In this document: positions 35,101 through 43,537 of the stretch, one piece after another
How the letters are laid out: every line of letters starts with the position of its first letter
How positions within the stretch are numbered: the stretch's first letter is position 1
From: JAZDEY01 sp043808325 [NCBI: Candidatus Eiseniibacteriota bacterium]
Lineage (GTDB): Bacteria > Arandabacterota > Arandabacteria > Arandabacterales
Assembly: GCA_043808325.1 (NCBI GenBank)
Contig: JAZDEY010000035.1
Location: 1-64,000 of the forward strand
Reading direction: 5' to 3'
DNA length: 64,000 nucleotides
The notes under the pieces: generated by a model
Seen by the model: only the letters and a program-made list of their open reading frames with translations
The model's database searches: none
Told to the model about the DNA's origin: nothing
Position numbers and translations under genes: made by a program

Positions 35101-36774
35101 GGTCGCAGTGTTGCCGCAGGCATCGGTCGCAGCCCAGGTCCGCGCTATGCTGTAGTTGCCCGCACAATTCCCTGGGGTCACCACATCACTGTGGGCAACC
35201 CCGGGCGCCGGATCGCAATTGTCGATCGCTGTCGCTGTACCCGTGTTGCTCGGATCGCTCGAGGCACTGCATTCAATCGTGGTGTTCGCCGGACACGTGA
35301 TCTCAGGGACCGTCGTGTCATCCACCGTGATCACCTGCTGGCACTCCGCCGTGTTGCCGCACGCGTCGATCGCCCTATACGTACGTGTTACCGTGAGAAC
35401 ATTCGCTCCCACGCAGGTACCGCTCTGGACGTCGCTCCGCCAGGAGATGGCTACATCACCACAGTTGTCCCCCGCTATCACCGCGCCGGTGTTGATCGGG
35501 GGCACCTGCGTCAGGCACTGTACCGTCGTGTTCCCGGGACAAGATGAGATTGTCGGCGCTATGGTGTCGCTGGTCGTCGCTGTCTTCTCGCATGTGCTCG
35601 AGAAACCGGCGGCGTCCACCACCGTCAGGTGCACCGTATATGTTACGCCGCAGCCACCACTGGTCTTCACATTTACCGACTGGCCGCTCGGAGGAGACTG
35701 AAGCGTACCGCTGCCCGTCACCGACCACTGGTAAGACTGCATCCCAACAGGCCCGGAGTACGAACTGGTCGCATTCGGGCATACCGTCGTGGGGCCATTT
35801 ATCAAACACGCACAAACATGCGTAGTGTGGTCCACTGTCCGCGGCGACGGCGTCTCGGTGGCAACCACCGAGCACGTGTTGGAGAAGGATGACCCACCCG
35901 CCGTACTCGCCTTCACCATCACTACCAGGTCCAGGCTACCACCTGCACTACCCGCCACCGTACCTATAGTCCAGGTCACCGTGCGAGTCCTGGCGTTATA
36001 AGAACCTCCACCAGTCGACGACACATAATCCACCTCGGCAGGTAGAGGATCGGTGATCTCGACATGAGTAAGCGCCGTCCCGTTGGTATTGGTGTACCCT
36101 ATGGTGTAAGTCATGTTCGCGCTCGGGAAGGCACACCCATCAGAGGCAATCCCATCGCCCTTGGTCAAAGTGATCGGTTGCAGGGCAACTCGGCAGGGCT
36201 CATCACCAGTGAGCCCACCGACGCCACCCGAGCTGATAAGGATCGGGAAGTCCTGGTACGGACCTGTCACAAAATCGCAATCAACCACGTCGAGCTGATT
36301 GGTCGCAGGGTTCGCAACCGGGGTCACGTAGCCCGGGCCCGTGGCTGCCAACCAGATGTAGCCTGTGGCCAAGCCCCAGCCGTACTGGCAAGTCGTCCAT
36401 GCAATCGCGGTGCCTTCCCCGGAATAGAGGATGCCGCCAACCGCAATGTCGCCCTTGCAACGGGTCCAGCTGCCGCTACCCCACTCGATCGGCCACGTCA
36501 GACCGAACTCGTGGGTGGTGTACGAAGCGAGGTCATAGAACACTGGCATGGCATCTACGTCACCGGTGGGTACCCAGGTCTCATTGATGCCTTCGCAGGC
36601 CGTGAACGCGGGATAACTCTTGGTGCATGAAGTCGGATGCGCCTTGAGGTGGATCGCGATCTTGCAGCCAAGGTTCTGCCCTGCGAAAGCCGGGGCCGTT
36701 GCCGTCCCAACGGCAAACGCCAAAGCTAGGACTGCCACCGCGAGACACAGTGGCTTGGAGATCCGGTGTTGCAT
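32158..36774 (-). CDS. Giant secreted repeat protein with HYR-like and DUF11 domains and C-terminal FlgD-type Ig
   Basis: This 1538-aa protein starts at ATG 36774, preceded by AAAGGAG. The signal peptide ends TATAPAFAG. After a Cys/Trp-rich N-terminal domain (about 33-195) come a DUF11 domain (VEITDPLPAEVDYVSSTGGG) and seven Cys-containing HYR-like repeats. Each repeat opens with a TVQC/TIEC-type strand and ends in TDACGNTATC...TITV. An Ig/PKD-like insert (FVWTVAGSGTIVGP) interrupts the series. Two more DUF11 domains follow (VLEPVSPGLIV, IMDQMPADVSFVW), then a beta domain and a FlgD-type Ig ending VPVGIYFVRLSTSTENTTKKLVVVE. That C-terminus resembles type IX-like sorting domains. It is probably a cell-surface adhesin or stalk held together by disulfides, read from the consensus promoter at 37015-37043. 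Confidence 0.88.
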   Translation of the reverse strand: MQHRISKPLCLAVAVLALAFAVGTATAPAFAGQNLGCKIAIHLKAHPTSCTKSYPAFTACEGINETWVPTGDVDAMPVFYDLASYTTHEFGLTWPIEWGSGSWTRCKGDIAVGGILYSGEGTAIAWTTCQYGWGLATGYIWLAATGPGYVTPVANPATNQLDVVDCDFVTGPYQDFPILISSGGVGGLTGDEPCRVALQPITLTKGDGIASDGCAFPSANMTYTIGYTNTNGTALTHVEITDPLPAEVDYVSSTGGGSYNARTRTVTWTIGTVAGSAGGSLDLVVMVKASTAGGSSFSNTCSVVATETPSPRTVDHTTHVCACLINGPTTVCPNATSSYSGPVGMQSYQWSVTGSGTLQSPPSGQSVNVKTSGGCGVTYTVHLTVVDAAGFSSTCEKTATTSDTIAPTISSCPGNTTVQCLTQVPPINTGAVIAGDNCGDVAISWRSDVQSGTCVGANVLTVTRTYRAIDACGNTAECQQVITVDDTTVPEITCPANTTIECSASSDPSNTGTATAIDNCDPAPGVAHSDVVTPGNCAGNYSIARTWAATDACGNTATCMQTITVHDTTPPQITACPQGTTVQCLSNIPNPNIGLVTATDNCGSAVITYVGDVPSGPACNQTITRTYRATDACGNSSTCVQTITVRDTQSPVITCAQNVTIECDETPVFTDPTVTDNCDPSPVLNVVSTTSTPGPGAGEVTHTRCWTATDACGNTSLPCCQNIVKVGCGCIITGPDLVCPSSVNPFQLAGPPPPGTIGFVWTVAGSGTIVGPNNGPVAQVQAGSACGTSFLVILDVMGAAGPISHCEKSVQIDDTAPPQVDPLSNVNVQCSGDVPDPDPTSVSAIDNCGLVTVVFVGDQPNGQTCPELITRTYRASDPCGNHTDVTQTIRVWDTVPPTIMCPSDRTFECSSIGDFGVATASDNCDENLAITFNDTIVPGACPGSYQIRRQWTANDDCLNTASCLETITIVDTVPPTITCAADGRIGCSDPLIFTPPTAVDNCNRAPQVVVSQDTSVPGPNPGEMTYTRCWTASDGCGNAASCCQTIIRDACPLLPLEIDKTSSVTDCVSPGGTITYTLSYHNPNAIPVADVLVLEPVSPGLIVTDTHGGLYRPGPPPSVLWTIGTLAGLASGSVELDVQVDPSVAYGSVLYNECWIYWEAPGNHAGDNLSIDVCQYPYVPLRLTKTDNLTAPVAPGDTVRYEIRCYNDNDVEVTGGTIMDQMPADVSFVWATSPYTLDVPTHQVTWNLDPLPAHSSLLVHLWVKVNDGTPTGDLINTASVTSTQTPMPVVAAETTQVVANEIRVYVDVNPGDCPNVVNPKAEGVLRVAILGTRSLNVRDIDPPSIRLTAEGSSASLAPEKWSYEDGGTPYMGQLCGCSDQGPDGYLDLVLKFPDKGIGRLGLSLIKGQTVKVTLTGVLRNGTRFTGSDCIRVPGRDDEGSMSPSAAAAFEFGDQIGARGESQVSLAFYTAGADRVRIDIYDIHGRVVANLMDTDVGAGSHSVTWNFMSQSGQKVPVGIYFVRLSTSTENTTKKLVVVE

Positions 36775-37014
36775 GGAACACACTCCTTTCAACTCACCTT
36801 CGGTTTTCGCTCGTAAGAAAAATGCGGAGAGGCTGGATTGTGATTCCCTGAGCAGACCTGTCACCAGCCGATCTCGATGCCGACGTCACCGTCTAATCGA
36901 ACTCGGACCGGAGACAGTTCTGCCCGCCTCTCGGCACACTCTCACAGCGCCTCTGTCTTCAGCGTCCTTACCGCAGCTAATGAAGCACGAATCCGTTCTT
37001 ATTTTTCCAGATTG

Positions 37015-37043
37015 ATTGTACCATATATCTTACGGGTTGTCAA
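37015..37043 (-). promoter_or_regulatory. Consensus sigma70-type promoter for the giant surface protein
   Basis: On the minus strand TTGACA (37043-37038) and TACAAT (37020-37015) are separated by 17 bases. Transcription would begin near 37007, leaving a 5' leader of about 230 bases before the ATG at 36774. The end of the ISNCY-like element lies 8 bases upstream of the -35. Confidence 0.75.
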
Positions 37044-37051
37044 CGTACCAA

Positions 37052-37121
37052 GTTGACTCATAATAAATGTATTCGAAAGGGGTTCGTTGCCTCAGAAATA
37101 AAAAGTATTCGGAATAGTTCT
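37052..37121 (+). repeat. ISNCY-like left end, doubled 35-base motif
   Basis: Two direct copies start at GTTGACTCA (37052) and GTTGCCTCA (37086), each followed by an AT-rich spacer and GTATTCG. They are the inverse of the right-end pair and are probably transposase-binding sites. Confidence 0.7.
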
Positions 37122-37137
37122 CGTTTACCCTCCGTGA

Positions 37138-38088
37138 GCCGGCAGGATCGGCACTCAGGAGGTCAGACATCGCTACCGGGGAGCCCGGAAGAGGGGCAAG
37201 GGTCTGGTTCTGGATGAGTTTGTTGCCTTGACTGGCTACAACCGTTGTTATGTGGCGCGGCTCTTGGCGGGAGAGCGCAAGAGGCTTGAGATCAAGGGGC
37301 GCTCGGGGACCAAGCCGGGCAGTCTCTTGAAGCACAAGATCCCCATCTGCACCTTCGCCGACTGGGACGATGCCCGGGTGGGCTTTCTCCAGGTCGACTT
37401 GGTTGGTCACGAGGGCGGCAACCCAAGAGGTGACTTCTGCCAGAGCCTTTCTGCTACCGATGTCGCCACCGGCTGGATCGAGACAAGAGCCATAAAGAAC
37501 AAGGCTCAGGTGTGGGTCTTCGAGGCTCTTCAGGATACCAGGGAGAAACTGCCCTTCCCGATGCTGGGCATCAACTCAGACTCCGGCAGTGAATTCATCA
37601 ATGCCCAACTGTTTCGCTACTGCAAGGCCGAGAAGATCACCTTCACCCGATGTCGCGAGGGACGCAAGAACGACAACTGCTATGTGGAGCAGAAGAACTA
37701 TACCGCCGTCAGGCAGACTGTGGGCTATTTCCGCTATGATACGGACAAGGAACTCCAACTGCTCAGGCGCATCTACAACATCTACCGGCTTTACGCCAAC
37801 TTCTTCTTGCCTCAGATGAAACTCACCGACAAGACACGCGATGGTAGCAAGGTCACCAAGCACTATGACCGAGCACGGACGCCCTACGCTCGGGTCCTCT
37901 CATCCAGGGAAGTCGCCGACCAGGTCAAGAGGGCACTCACAAGCCAGTACGCGATTCTCAACCCGGCGGCACTGCGCAGAGACATGGCCGTGCTGCAGCA
38001 GAAACTATACAGGATCGCGGCCTCAAAGAGACGGCCCCTAACGGCCCAGGAGGTCATGGAGGATGTCGCTTATGCTGCTGTCTCCTAA
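37138..38088 (+). pseudogene. ISNCY-like transposase (rve/DDE), internally deleted
   Basis: The frame opens after a stop at 37135 and has no good start; a TTG at 37228 is the first candidate. The N-terminal helix-turn-helix end survives (LDEFVALTGYNRCYVARLL), then jumps directly to KGRSGTKPGSLLKHKIPI. In the family as I know it, about 90 residues lie between these two blocks. The catalytic core is intact: D in FLQVDLVGHEGG, D in GINSDSGSEFIN and E in KNDNCYVEQKN, followed by the usual C-terminal region (LYANFFLPQMKL, GSKVTKHYDRARTPY). I read it as a non-functional relic after an internal deletion. The family call is firm; the size of the deletion is from memory of relatives. Confidence 0.78.
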
Positions 38089-38099
38089 CCCACCTTCAT

Positions 38100-38171
38100 C
38101 GGGATCATTTCAGATACATTTATTTATGAGGCAACGAATCCCATTTCAGATACTTTTTTACTTGAGGCAAC
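38100..38171 (-). repeat. ISNCY-like right end, doubled 36-base motif
   Basis: Read on the minus strand, GTTGCCTCA occurs at 38171 and again at 38135, each followed by AAA-rich sequence and GTATCTGAAATG. It mirrors the left end. Confidence 0.7.
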
Positions 38172-38195
38172 AGGCGGATGGCCGCGGCTATGGGC

Positions 38196-38223
38196 TTGAC
38201 AACTCCTATGCAAACCCTACAAT
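38196..38223 (+). promoter_or_regulatory. Consensus sigma70-type promoter for the alginate-export-type gene
   Basis: TTGACA at 38196-38201 and TACAAT at 38218-38223 with a 16-base spacer, about 80 bases before the ATG at 38304. The -35 starts 24 bases past the ISNCY-like right end and shares TTGACAAC with the divergent promoter on the other side of the element. Confidence 0.7.
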
Positions 38224-38303
38224 CCGGCATATACTCTCGTATACTCAGGATATGGCGCGTGGATGCTCCTGGCCCAGGCGTGGTCCACCTTAGGAGGTTC
38301 GGC

Positions 38304-39833
38304 ATGGCTGCCTTCGGACTCCGGGCGAGATTGCGACAAGCCCGATCGCGCAGTCCCAAGCCCAAATATTATGATGTTTCGCGCCTCGCCCTTCTGGTAC
38401 TGGTCATCTTGGCCACCCTGGCAGCCAGTCACGCCGGTCGTTGCTTCGGGGCTGAGGAACCATCGCCCGGCACACCGCTGTCTCCCCTCACCCGAACCTG
38501 GGCCGTGAGCGACGCTCTGCGCTACCCGGTCGGCGACAGGCATCTCGGCGGGGCTCTGCGCTTGAGATACGTAGACCACGAGAATGCCAATCAACTCGGC
38601 CTTGAAGATGATCCCCACCGCCAGTTCCTCAGGCTCCGGACCCAGGTCTCACTCGACTACCGGGGCTCCCAGGTCCTACGGCTTTTCGCGATGCTCAACA
38701 AGGAATCCACAAAACACATCACGTGTGGATCGTGTGGCGGCGGCTTTGACGAGATCATCTTCGAAAGCCTCTACCTGGAAGCGACCAAGCCCTGGGGTCT
38801 CCCCTTCGGGATTCGCCTCGGCCGACAGGACCTCTTCTACGGGGACGGCTTGGTCGTGGCCGACGGCACGCCGCTTGATTGTTCGCGGACGTCGTACGTC
38901 AATGGTGTACTCCTTACATCTAGAATTCCCCTCTGGTCCTTTGATGCATTCTGGCTGCGGGACCCGCGGCGGGAAGACTTCCTCCCGCGGATAAACAACA
39001 AGTACACCCAGCTGGCCGAGGCCGATCAGACCGCATGGGGCCTCTTCCTGCGGCGCGAGCCTTCCCCCGGCACCAGGCTTCGCTACGAGTTAGAACCATA
39101 CTACGTTTTCTTGAGAGAGCACAGTGCCGGCAGGACGTCGAACACGTACACGATCGGCACCAGGCTGGCGCTCGCGCTCGGTCGGGGGCATTTGATCGGC
39201 GAGTTCGCCTATCAAGGCGGGAAGATTCCCGAACCCGCATACTTGGAGTTCGACCCAGAGGGGATCCTGACTGGCCCACAGAGCGTGTCGGCCTACGGCG
39301 CCCACGCAAGGCTTGAGGCACATCTTGGGCCGATGTTGCCCGTCGATATGGCGGCAGGTTACATCTACGTGTCGGGAGACGAGCGCGAGACCCGCAACAA
39401 ATCCGAGGGCTGGAATCCCGTTCTCGGGAGGTGGCCTTTGTGGAGTGAGCTCTACGTGCACACGCTATGGGCCGAGCGGTATGTCCGGCCGCAGCTCCAG
39501 GGCTTCGGTTACTGGCAGAACCTCGCGATGCCCTTCGTGAAAGTCGCCTACCATATTCACCGCTCCTTGAGCTTCGAGGCCAAGTACCTGTGGCTTTACG
39601 CCAATGAGGACGTGCCCGCGTTCAATGTACCGCTGTGGGACGATCCCAATCTTGAGGGTCCGCGCGAACGCGGGGAGCTCTACGGCCTGAAACTTGGCTG
39701 GGAGTTTGCCGACCTTCTTGCCGGTCACCTGCTGTACGAGAATTTCAGGCCCGGGCATTTCTATCCTAAGATCGACGGCTTCAAGCCCATGGATGCAAGC
39801 TACCTGAGGTTGGAGCTGTCGAGGTCGTTTTAG
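38304..39833 (+). CDS. Alginate-export-type outer-membrane barrel
   Basis: This 509-aa protein starts at ATG 38304, with AGGAGG five bases upstream. Residues 1-48 form a long basic leader and signal segment (ALLVLVILATLAASHAGRCFGAEE). The mature part matches the alginate export domain family: LGGALRLRYVDHENANQLG at the front, then FGIRLGRQDLFYGDGLVV, TRLRYELEPYYVF and LIGEFAYQGGKI. It ends in a C-terminal strand ending LRLELSRSF, with a final Phe typical of outer-membrane barrels. Members form channels for polysaccharide or other solutes; the substrate here is not evident. It is convergent with, and 10 bases from, the glycosyltransferase gene. Confidence 0.85.
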   Translation: MAAFGLRARLRQARSRSPKPKYYDVSRLALLVLVILATLAASHAGRCFGAEEPSPGTPLSPLTRTWAVSDALRYPVGDRHLGGALRLRYVDHENANQLGLEDDPHRQFLRLRTQVSLDYRGSQVLRLFAMLNKESTKHITCGSCGGGFDEIIFESLYLEATKPWGLPFGIRLGRQDLFYGDGLVVADGTPLDCSRTSYVNGVLLTSRIPLWSFDAFWLRDPRREDFLPRINNKYTQLAEADQTAWGLFLRREPSPGTRLRYELEPYYVFLREHSAGRTSNTYTIGTRLALALGRGHLIGEFAYQGGKIPEPAYLEFDPEGILTGPQSVSAYGAHARLEAHLGPMLPVDMAAGYIYVSGDERETRNKSEGWNPVLGRWPLWSELYVHTLWAERYVRPQLQGFGYWQNLAMPFVKVAYHIHRSLSFEAKYLWLYANEDVPAFNVPLWDDPNLEGPRERGELYGLKLGWEFADLLAGHLLYENFRPGHFYPKIDGFKPMDASYLRLELSRSF

Positions 39834-39843
39834 GCCGCGGCGA

Positions 39844-41301
39844 TCAAGCCTTCCGCGCCGGTCTCACAATCCGCCAACCCGCAAAGCCCGCGATCCCAAA
39901 GAGAGCGAGAATTATCCAGACCGCGCTCAGTCCGATCACCTTCGATGCCTGGATTATCCACAGATCATACAGGCGCGGACTGGTCGCAAAGAGCGCCTTC
40001 AGATGAACCGCGATCGGGGAGAATTGCTGGATGTTGGTCTCGGCCCAATCCAGCTTCTTTATCTTGATCCAGTAGTCATAGGGCGCGGTGTAGTTGATCA
40101 GGACTCCGGCCGTTTGGACTCCGAAGCCTAGGATGCCCAGAATCACGGCCACCACCACCAGCCACCTCTTGGTGCGCGCGGCCACAAGCCCGGGAAGAAG
40201 AAGTAGCGGGATCACCGGCAACAGAAAACGCGGCCCCCAGCACCAGCCGCCGTGCCATGCCCACCACTTGGAATACACTGCGAAGGTGTACGCGATGATG
40301 CAGACCATGAGCCACGCCTCGGCGCGATATCTCCTCACGAACTCGCGCAGCCCGAGCGCGAAGATCACCACCGCAGGCGCATATAGGAAAATACTGCGAT
40401 AGGGACTTGCCAGATTCCACCACAGGCCCTTCGCGAGCGGCAAGGAGAAGCCCTTGTCAAAGGCCGTATGATAACCGGTCAAGAAGACGTCTCCGAATCG
40501 CAGGAAGTTGAGAAGCCCCAGAATCGCGACGCCCGGGGCGCACCCGAGCGCGAACCACATGGCTCGGCGTGCCCCAACCCTGGTGTTCCCGGATGACAAC
40601 ACCAGATAGGCTGCGAAGACCACCGCTATCGGCAGAAAACTCGCCCGCGTAAGGATACCCAGCCCCGAGGCCAGTCCGGCAAACAACATTCTCCGCCCTA
40701 TCTCGCTCCTTCCCGCTCCGACCAGCAGCAAGAGGCTGCCCAGGAGGCAGACCGCAAAGAGCGGTTCCGCAAAGAAATCTCGCGAGTAGACCCAGAAAGG
40801 CGTAGCAAACCCAAGGAGAGATGCCCCCCAGAGCGCGCCCTTCCGCGATAGGCCGAAATGCCTCAGGAGACCCCAGAACAGAAGACACACAAGCGCAGTC
40901 ACAAAAGCATTGGTGAGCGCGGTGAAGAAGACCCTCGCGCCTTCAAGGTCGTTGAGCTTTATCAGCTGCTGGGCATCGGCGACTATAACGCCCGACTTAT
41001 CAGGAATATTCACGTGGTCGCTGTAGTTACTGAAGACCGGGTTGTGCGGGGAGCCGTATTCCACCAGACTGCCGATCCAGTAGAGCGGCAGGCTTACCAG
41101 ATTTTCGCCGATCCCGAGCTTGCTGTACTGCCGCCTATCCTTCCCTTCCACCGTCATCATGAACTTGGGAATCGCGAGCGTTCCATGCCGCGCGATCGCC
41201 TGCGTGACGTTATACGTCAGGTAGCTGTCGACCGTATAGATGTGTCCGGCCGTCGTGGCCACATAAAGGGCAACAAAGAACAGAAAGACGCTGAGGCGCA
41301 T
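39844..41301 (-). CDS. Multi-pass membrane glycosyltransferase, GT-C type
   Basis: This 485-aa protein has about ten hydrophobic segments. The first loop carries an acidic motif (GHIYTVDSYLTYNVTQAIA) after a first membrane helix, as in GT-C enzymes of the GT39/ArnT/PMT superfamily, which transfer sugars from polyprenyl-phosphate donors outside the membrane. The C-terminal segments include WWAWHGGWCWGPRFLLPVIPLLLLPGL, a Trp-rich loop common in such proteins. The donor and acceptor are not predictable. It could glycosylate surface proteins such as the giant protein nearby, but that is only inference from proximity. It follows the bactofilin gene by 42 bases and may share its transcript. Confidence 0.75.
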   Translation of the reverse strand: MRLSVFLFFVALYVATTAGHIYTVDSYLTYNVTQAIARHGTLAIPKFMMTVEGKDRRQYSKLGIGENLVSLPLYWIGSLVEYGSPHNPVFSNYSDHVNIPDKSGVIVADAQQLIKLNDLEGARVFFTALTNAFVTALVCLLFWGLLRHFGLSRKGALWGASLLGFATPFWVYSRDFFAEPLFAVCLLGSLLLLVGAGRSEIGRRMLFAGLASGLGILTRASFLPIAVVFAAYLVLSSGNTRVGARRAMWFALGCAPGVAILGLLNFLRFGDVFLTGYHTAFDKGFSLPLAKGLWWNLASPYRSIFLYAPAVVIFALGLREFVRRYRAEAWLMVCIIAYTFAVYSKWWAWHGGWCWGPRFLLPVIPLLLLPGLVAARTKRWLVVVAVILGILGFGVQTAGVLINYTAPYDYWIKIKKLDWAETNIQQFSPIAVHLKALFATSPRLYDLWIIQASKVIGLSAVWIILALFGIAGFAGWRIVRPARKA

Positions 41302-41343
41302 TCGCCTACTCTTCGCCGGCTACATCATGCATCAAGTCTGCGG

Positions 41344-41754
41344 CTAGATTTTCGATTCCTGTACATCCTTAATGATCTTGGGCTTCGGCGGTACGAATCC
41401 CTCGCCTTCCTTCCTCATCCTGGAGCGCCCTTCGAAGAAGACCCCGTCCTCGATCACCAGGCTCACGCTCTCCACATCGCCCAGCAGTTTCGCTCCCGCC
41501 TCCAGCTCCACCTTCTTCTTGGCAAACACGTTGCCTTCCACGGTCCCGCTCACGACGGCGTGCGCGGCGTGGATCTCGCCCTTCACCTGACCGCCCTTGC
41601 CGACGATCACCGAATCGGACGACATGATCTTGCCCTCAAAATCCCCATCCACCCGCACGCTCCCCTTGGCATCGATGTCCCCGGTGAACTTACAGTCATG
41701 GCCGAGAATCGTGCTGATGGTTCCCTGAGCCTCTGTGGTTTCTTTTCCGAACAT
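41344..41754 (-). CDS. Bactofilin family cytoskeletal protein
   Basis: This 136-aa bactofilin starts at ATG 41754 after GGAGGGAAGAGGA; an upstream in-frame start (41787) is less likely. The core is a right-handed beta helix of short repeats (ISTILGHDCKFTGDIDAKGSVRVDGDFEGKI, VIVGKGGQVKGEIHAAHAVVSGTVEGNV) with a short charged C-terminal tail ending QESKI. Bactofilins polymerise without nucleotides and position cell-wall enzymes, stalks or chromosome partition proteins. Its neighbour is a membrane M23 peptidase, a pairing seen widely, and parA/parB lie just beyond, as in systems where bactofilins scaffold ParAB. Confidence 0.93.
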   Translation of the reverse strand: MFGKETTEAQGTISTILGHDCKFTGDIDAKGSVRVDGDFEGKIMSSDSVIVGKGGQVKGEIHAAHAVVSGTVEGNVFAKKKVELEAGAKLLGDVESVSLVIEDGVFFEGRSRMRKEGEGFVPPKPKIIKDVQESKI

Positions 41755-41810
41755 TCCTCTTCCCTCCGTTCTGGAATAACTTCGCATTGCTATCTGTCGG
41801 TCACCAGTTG

Positions 41811-42686
41811 TCAGCTCTTTGTCAATTCCATGTAAACTCCGGGATCAACCGGTTTACCGTTCCGCAGGATCTCGAAATGAACATGCGGAGCGGTACTCTT
41901 GCCAGTACTGCCGACGGTGGCAATGATCTGGCCCTTCGTCACATGATCGCCCTCCTTTACCAGTGTCTTGTCGTTGTGACCATAGATCGTTGACAGCGAA
42001 TCGCCGTGCTCGACCACAACAAGATTACCATAGACTTCATCCCACCGCGCTTCTTTCACTACGCCGTCAAGAGCACACCTTACTGGTGTACCCTTTGAGG
42101 CAACTATGTCGATTCCCGGATGCTCTGCCTTGCCTCTTGCCTCAGCGATGAATCCGCGCGAGATCCAGCCATCCGCCGGGAGCATCATGCCTTTGGGATA
42201 GGAAGCAAATCCCGTATAGAAAGGTTTCATGATACCGTATGTGTATCTGCGAGGCCAGAGATTTGTCACGGGGCTCTGTTCTCCCGCCGATCCCGGCCCG
42301 GCGCTCTTTTCCTCGGTGATGCCCGCCCAGGTTTCGATCTGCTGCTTGAGTTGCTCGATCCGTGCCAGCTCCGCCTGGATCTCCTTAACCTTCTCGTTCT
42401 CGGTGCGCAGGCTCTGATTCTCCGCCCGGAGTCTGGACGCGCTCACGGCAAGCATCGCCATCTTGGTGTAGGTGACTCCCACAAAACCGATTCCCGCAAA
42501 GAACACGCTTACCAGGACCAAGAGTATCACGCCGACATTGGCCGGCAAATCGAAGGTGACCGTGGTCCCAGTGCCATGCGGGGTTACGATCAGCGAGAAG
42601 CCCTTGCGCATGTGGGCCAACACCGGACGCAGCTTCTTAATCGCTCCCCTGGCGCGCGCCATCTGGTTTCGCATCGGGTAGTTCAC
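41811..42686 (-). CDS. M23-family membrane-anchored endopeptidase
   Basis: This 291-aa protein has a short basic N-terminus, one membrane segment (VGVILLVLVSVFFAGIGFVG), a short coiled coil (RLRAENQSLRTENEKVKEIQAELARIEQL) and a C-terminal LytM domain. The zinc ligands are intact: HPGID, the IYGHND His and PHVHFE. It is therefore probably an active peptidoglycan endopeptidase, in contrast to the degenerate EnvC-like protein elsewhere in the window. The GTG start overlaps the parB stop (GTGA). Next to bactofilin, it likely makes the local cell-wall cuts the bactofilin polymer directs. Confidence 0.92.
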   Translation of the reverse strand: MNYPMRNQMARARGAIKKLRPVLAHMRKGFSLIVTPHGTGTTVTFDLPANVGVILLVLVSVFFAGIGFVGVTYTKMAMLAVSASRLRAENQSLRTENEKVKEIQAELARIEQLKQQIETWAGITEEKSAGPGSAGEQSPVTNLWPRRYTYGIMKPFYTGFASYPKGMMLPADGWISRGFIAEARGKAEHPGIDIVASKGTPVRCALDGVVKEARWDEVYGNLVVVEHGDSLSTIYGHNDKTLVKEGDHVTKGQIIATVGSTGKSTAPHVHFEILRNGKPVDPGVYMELTKS

Positions 42687-43537
42687 ACTATCGCCATCGC
42701 CTCGATGATCCGGGTAAGATCGTCGTTGGAATAGAACTCGATCTCGATCCTGCCGTGTCCGCCCTGGCCGATGACTCTCACGCGTGTTCCGAGTTTGTGC
42801 ATCAGCCGGCGCTCGATCTTGGCGATCTCGGGATCCGACCGTTCCGCATGTACCTTACGCGCGGCTCGGGGCTTCAAGCGCTGCCGCACGATCGTCTCGA
42901 CCTGCCGCACCGAAAGCCCGCGGTGAAGCGCGGTCCTGTAAACACCGACGATCTGTTTCTCATCCTCGAGCCCCAGAAGCGCCCTTGCATGTCCCGCGGT
43001 GATCTTGCCTTCCTCAACGCCCCGCTTGACCTCCTCGGGAAGATTGAGAAGCCGGAGCGCATTTGCAATCGTGCTCCTGTCACGCCCCAGTTTCTTGGCA
43101 AGTTGCTCCTGGGTGAGTTTGAAACGCTTGACGAGCTCGCGATAGCCTCTTGCTTCATCCAGCGGGTTCAGGTCCTCCCGCTGAAGATTCTCAACCAGAG
43201 CGATCTCGAGGGCCTCGGAATCCGATACCTGCCGCACTACCGCAGGGATGGTGCGCAAGTTCGCCAATCTCGCGGCTCTCATCCTGCGCTCGCCGGCCAC
43301 AAGCTCGTACCGGCCGGCCTTTCGCCTGAGGATCACCGGCTGAAGCACGCCCTTCTCGCTGATCGATTGCCTGAGATCTTCAAGGGAGGCTTCATTGATC
43401 CGCGTCCTGGGCTGATACGGATTCGCCGCGATCTCGTCGAGCGCCACCTCGAGGATGCTGCCCTGGCCGCTCATGGTCTCGGGCCTAAGGTCCGGAATCA
43501 GTGCATCAAGCCCTTTGCCAAGGGCCTTTCTACTCAC
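42683..43537 (-). CDS. parB: Chromosome partitioning protein ParB (Spo0J)
   Basis: This 284-aa protein binds parS and loads on DNA as a CTP-dependent sliding clamp. An N-terminal ParB/CTP domain carries the GERRMRAAR motif (about 88-96) and the [14 protein letters not shown] region. The central helix-turn-helix follows ([24 protein letters not shown]), and the C-terminal dimerisation domain ([19 protein letters not shown]) closes the protein. The start is GTG 43537, overlapping parA by 8 bases, with AAGGAGGTGATG upstream. A perfect parS lies 3.4 kb away at 46952-46967. Confidence 0.97.
   Translation of the reverse strand: MSRKALGKGLDALIPDLRPETMSGQGSILEVALDEIAANPYQPRTRINEASLEDLRQSISEKGVLQPVILRRKAGRYELVAGERRMRAARLANLRTIPAVVRQVSDSEALEIALVENLQREDLNPLDEARGYRELVKRFKLTQEQLAKKLGRDRSTIANALRLLNLPEEVKRGVEEGKITAGHARALLGLEDEKQIVGVYRTALHRGLSVRQVETIVRQRLKPRAARKVHAERSDPEIAKIERRLMHKLGTRVRVIGQGGHGRIEIEFYSNDDLTRIIEAMAIV

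Larger units (their letters stand above)
37051..38172 (+). mobile_element. Decayed ISNCY-like insertion sequence
   Basis: Both ends carry two tandem copies of a roughly 35-base motif (GTTG-CTCA ... GTAT-TGAAA), inverted between ends: 37052-37121 on the left and 38100-38171 on the right. Between them is a rve-type transposase frame that appears internally deleted. The element is about 1.1 kb, shorter than I expect for relatives. I find no target duplication. It sits precisely between two divergent promoters. Confidence 0.75.

Noticed and set aside
33600-35600. Regularly spaced repeats that could suggest a CRISPR array
   Set aside because: The period is about 250 bases and each unit encodes a HYR-like domain in frame; there are no short identical repeats with unique spacers.
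37040-38200. Target-site duplication around the ISNCY-like element
   Set aside because: Sequences just outside 37051 and 38172 do not match in any register I tried; the shared TTGACAAC belongs to the promoters.
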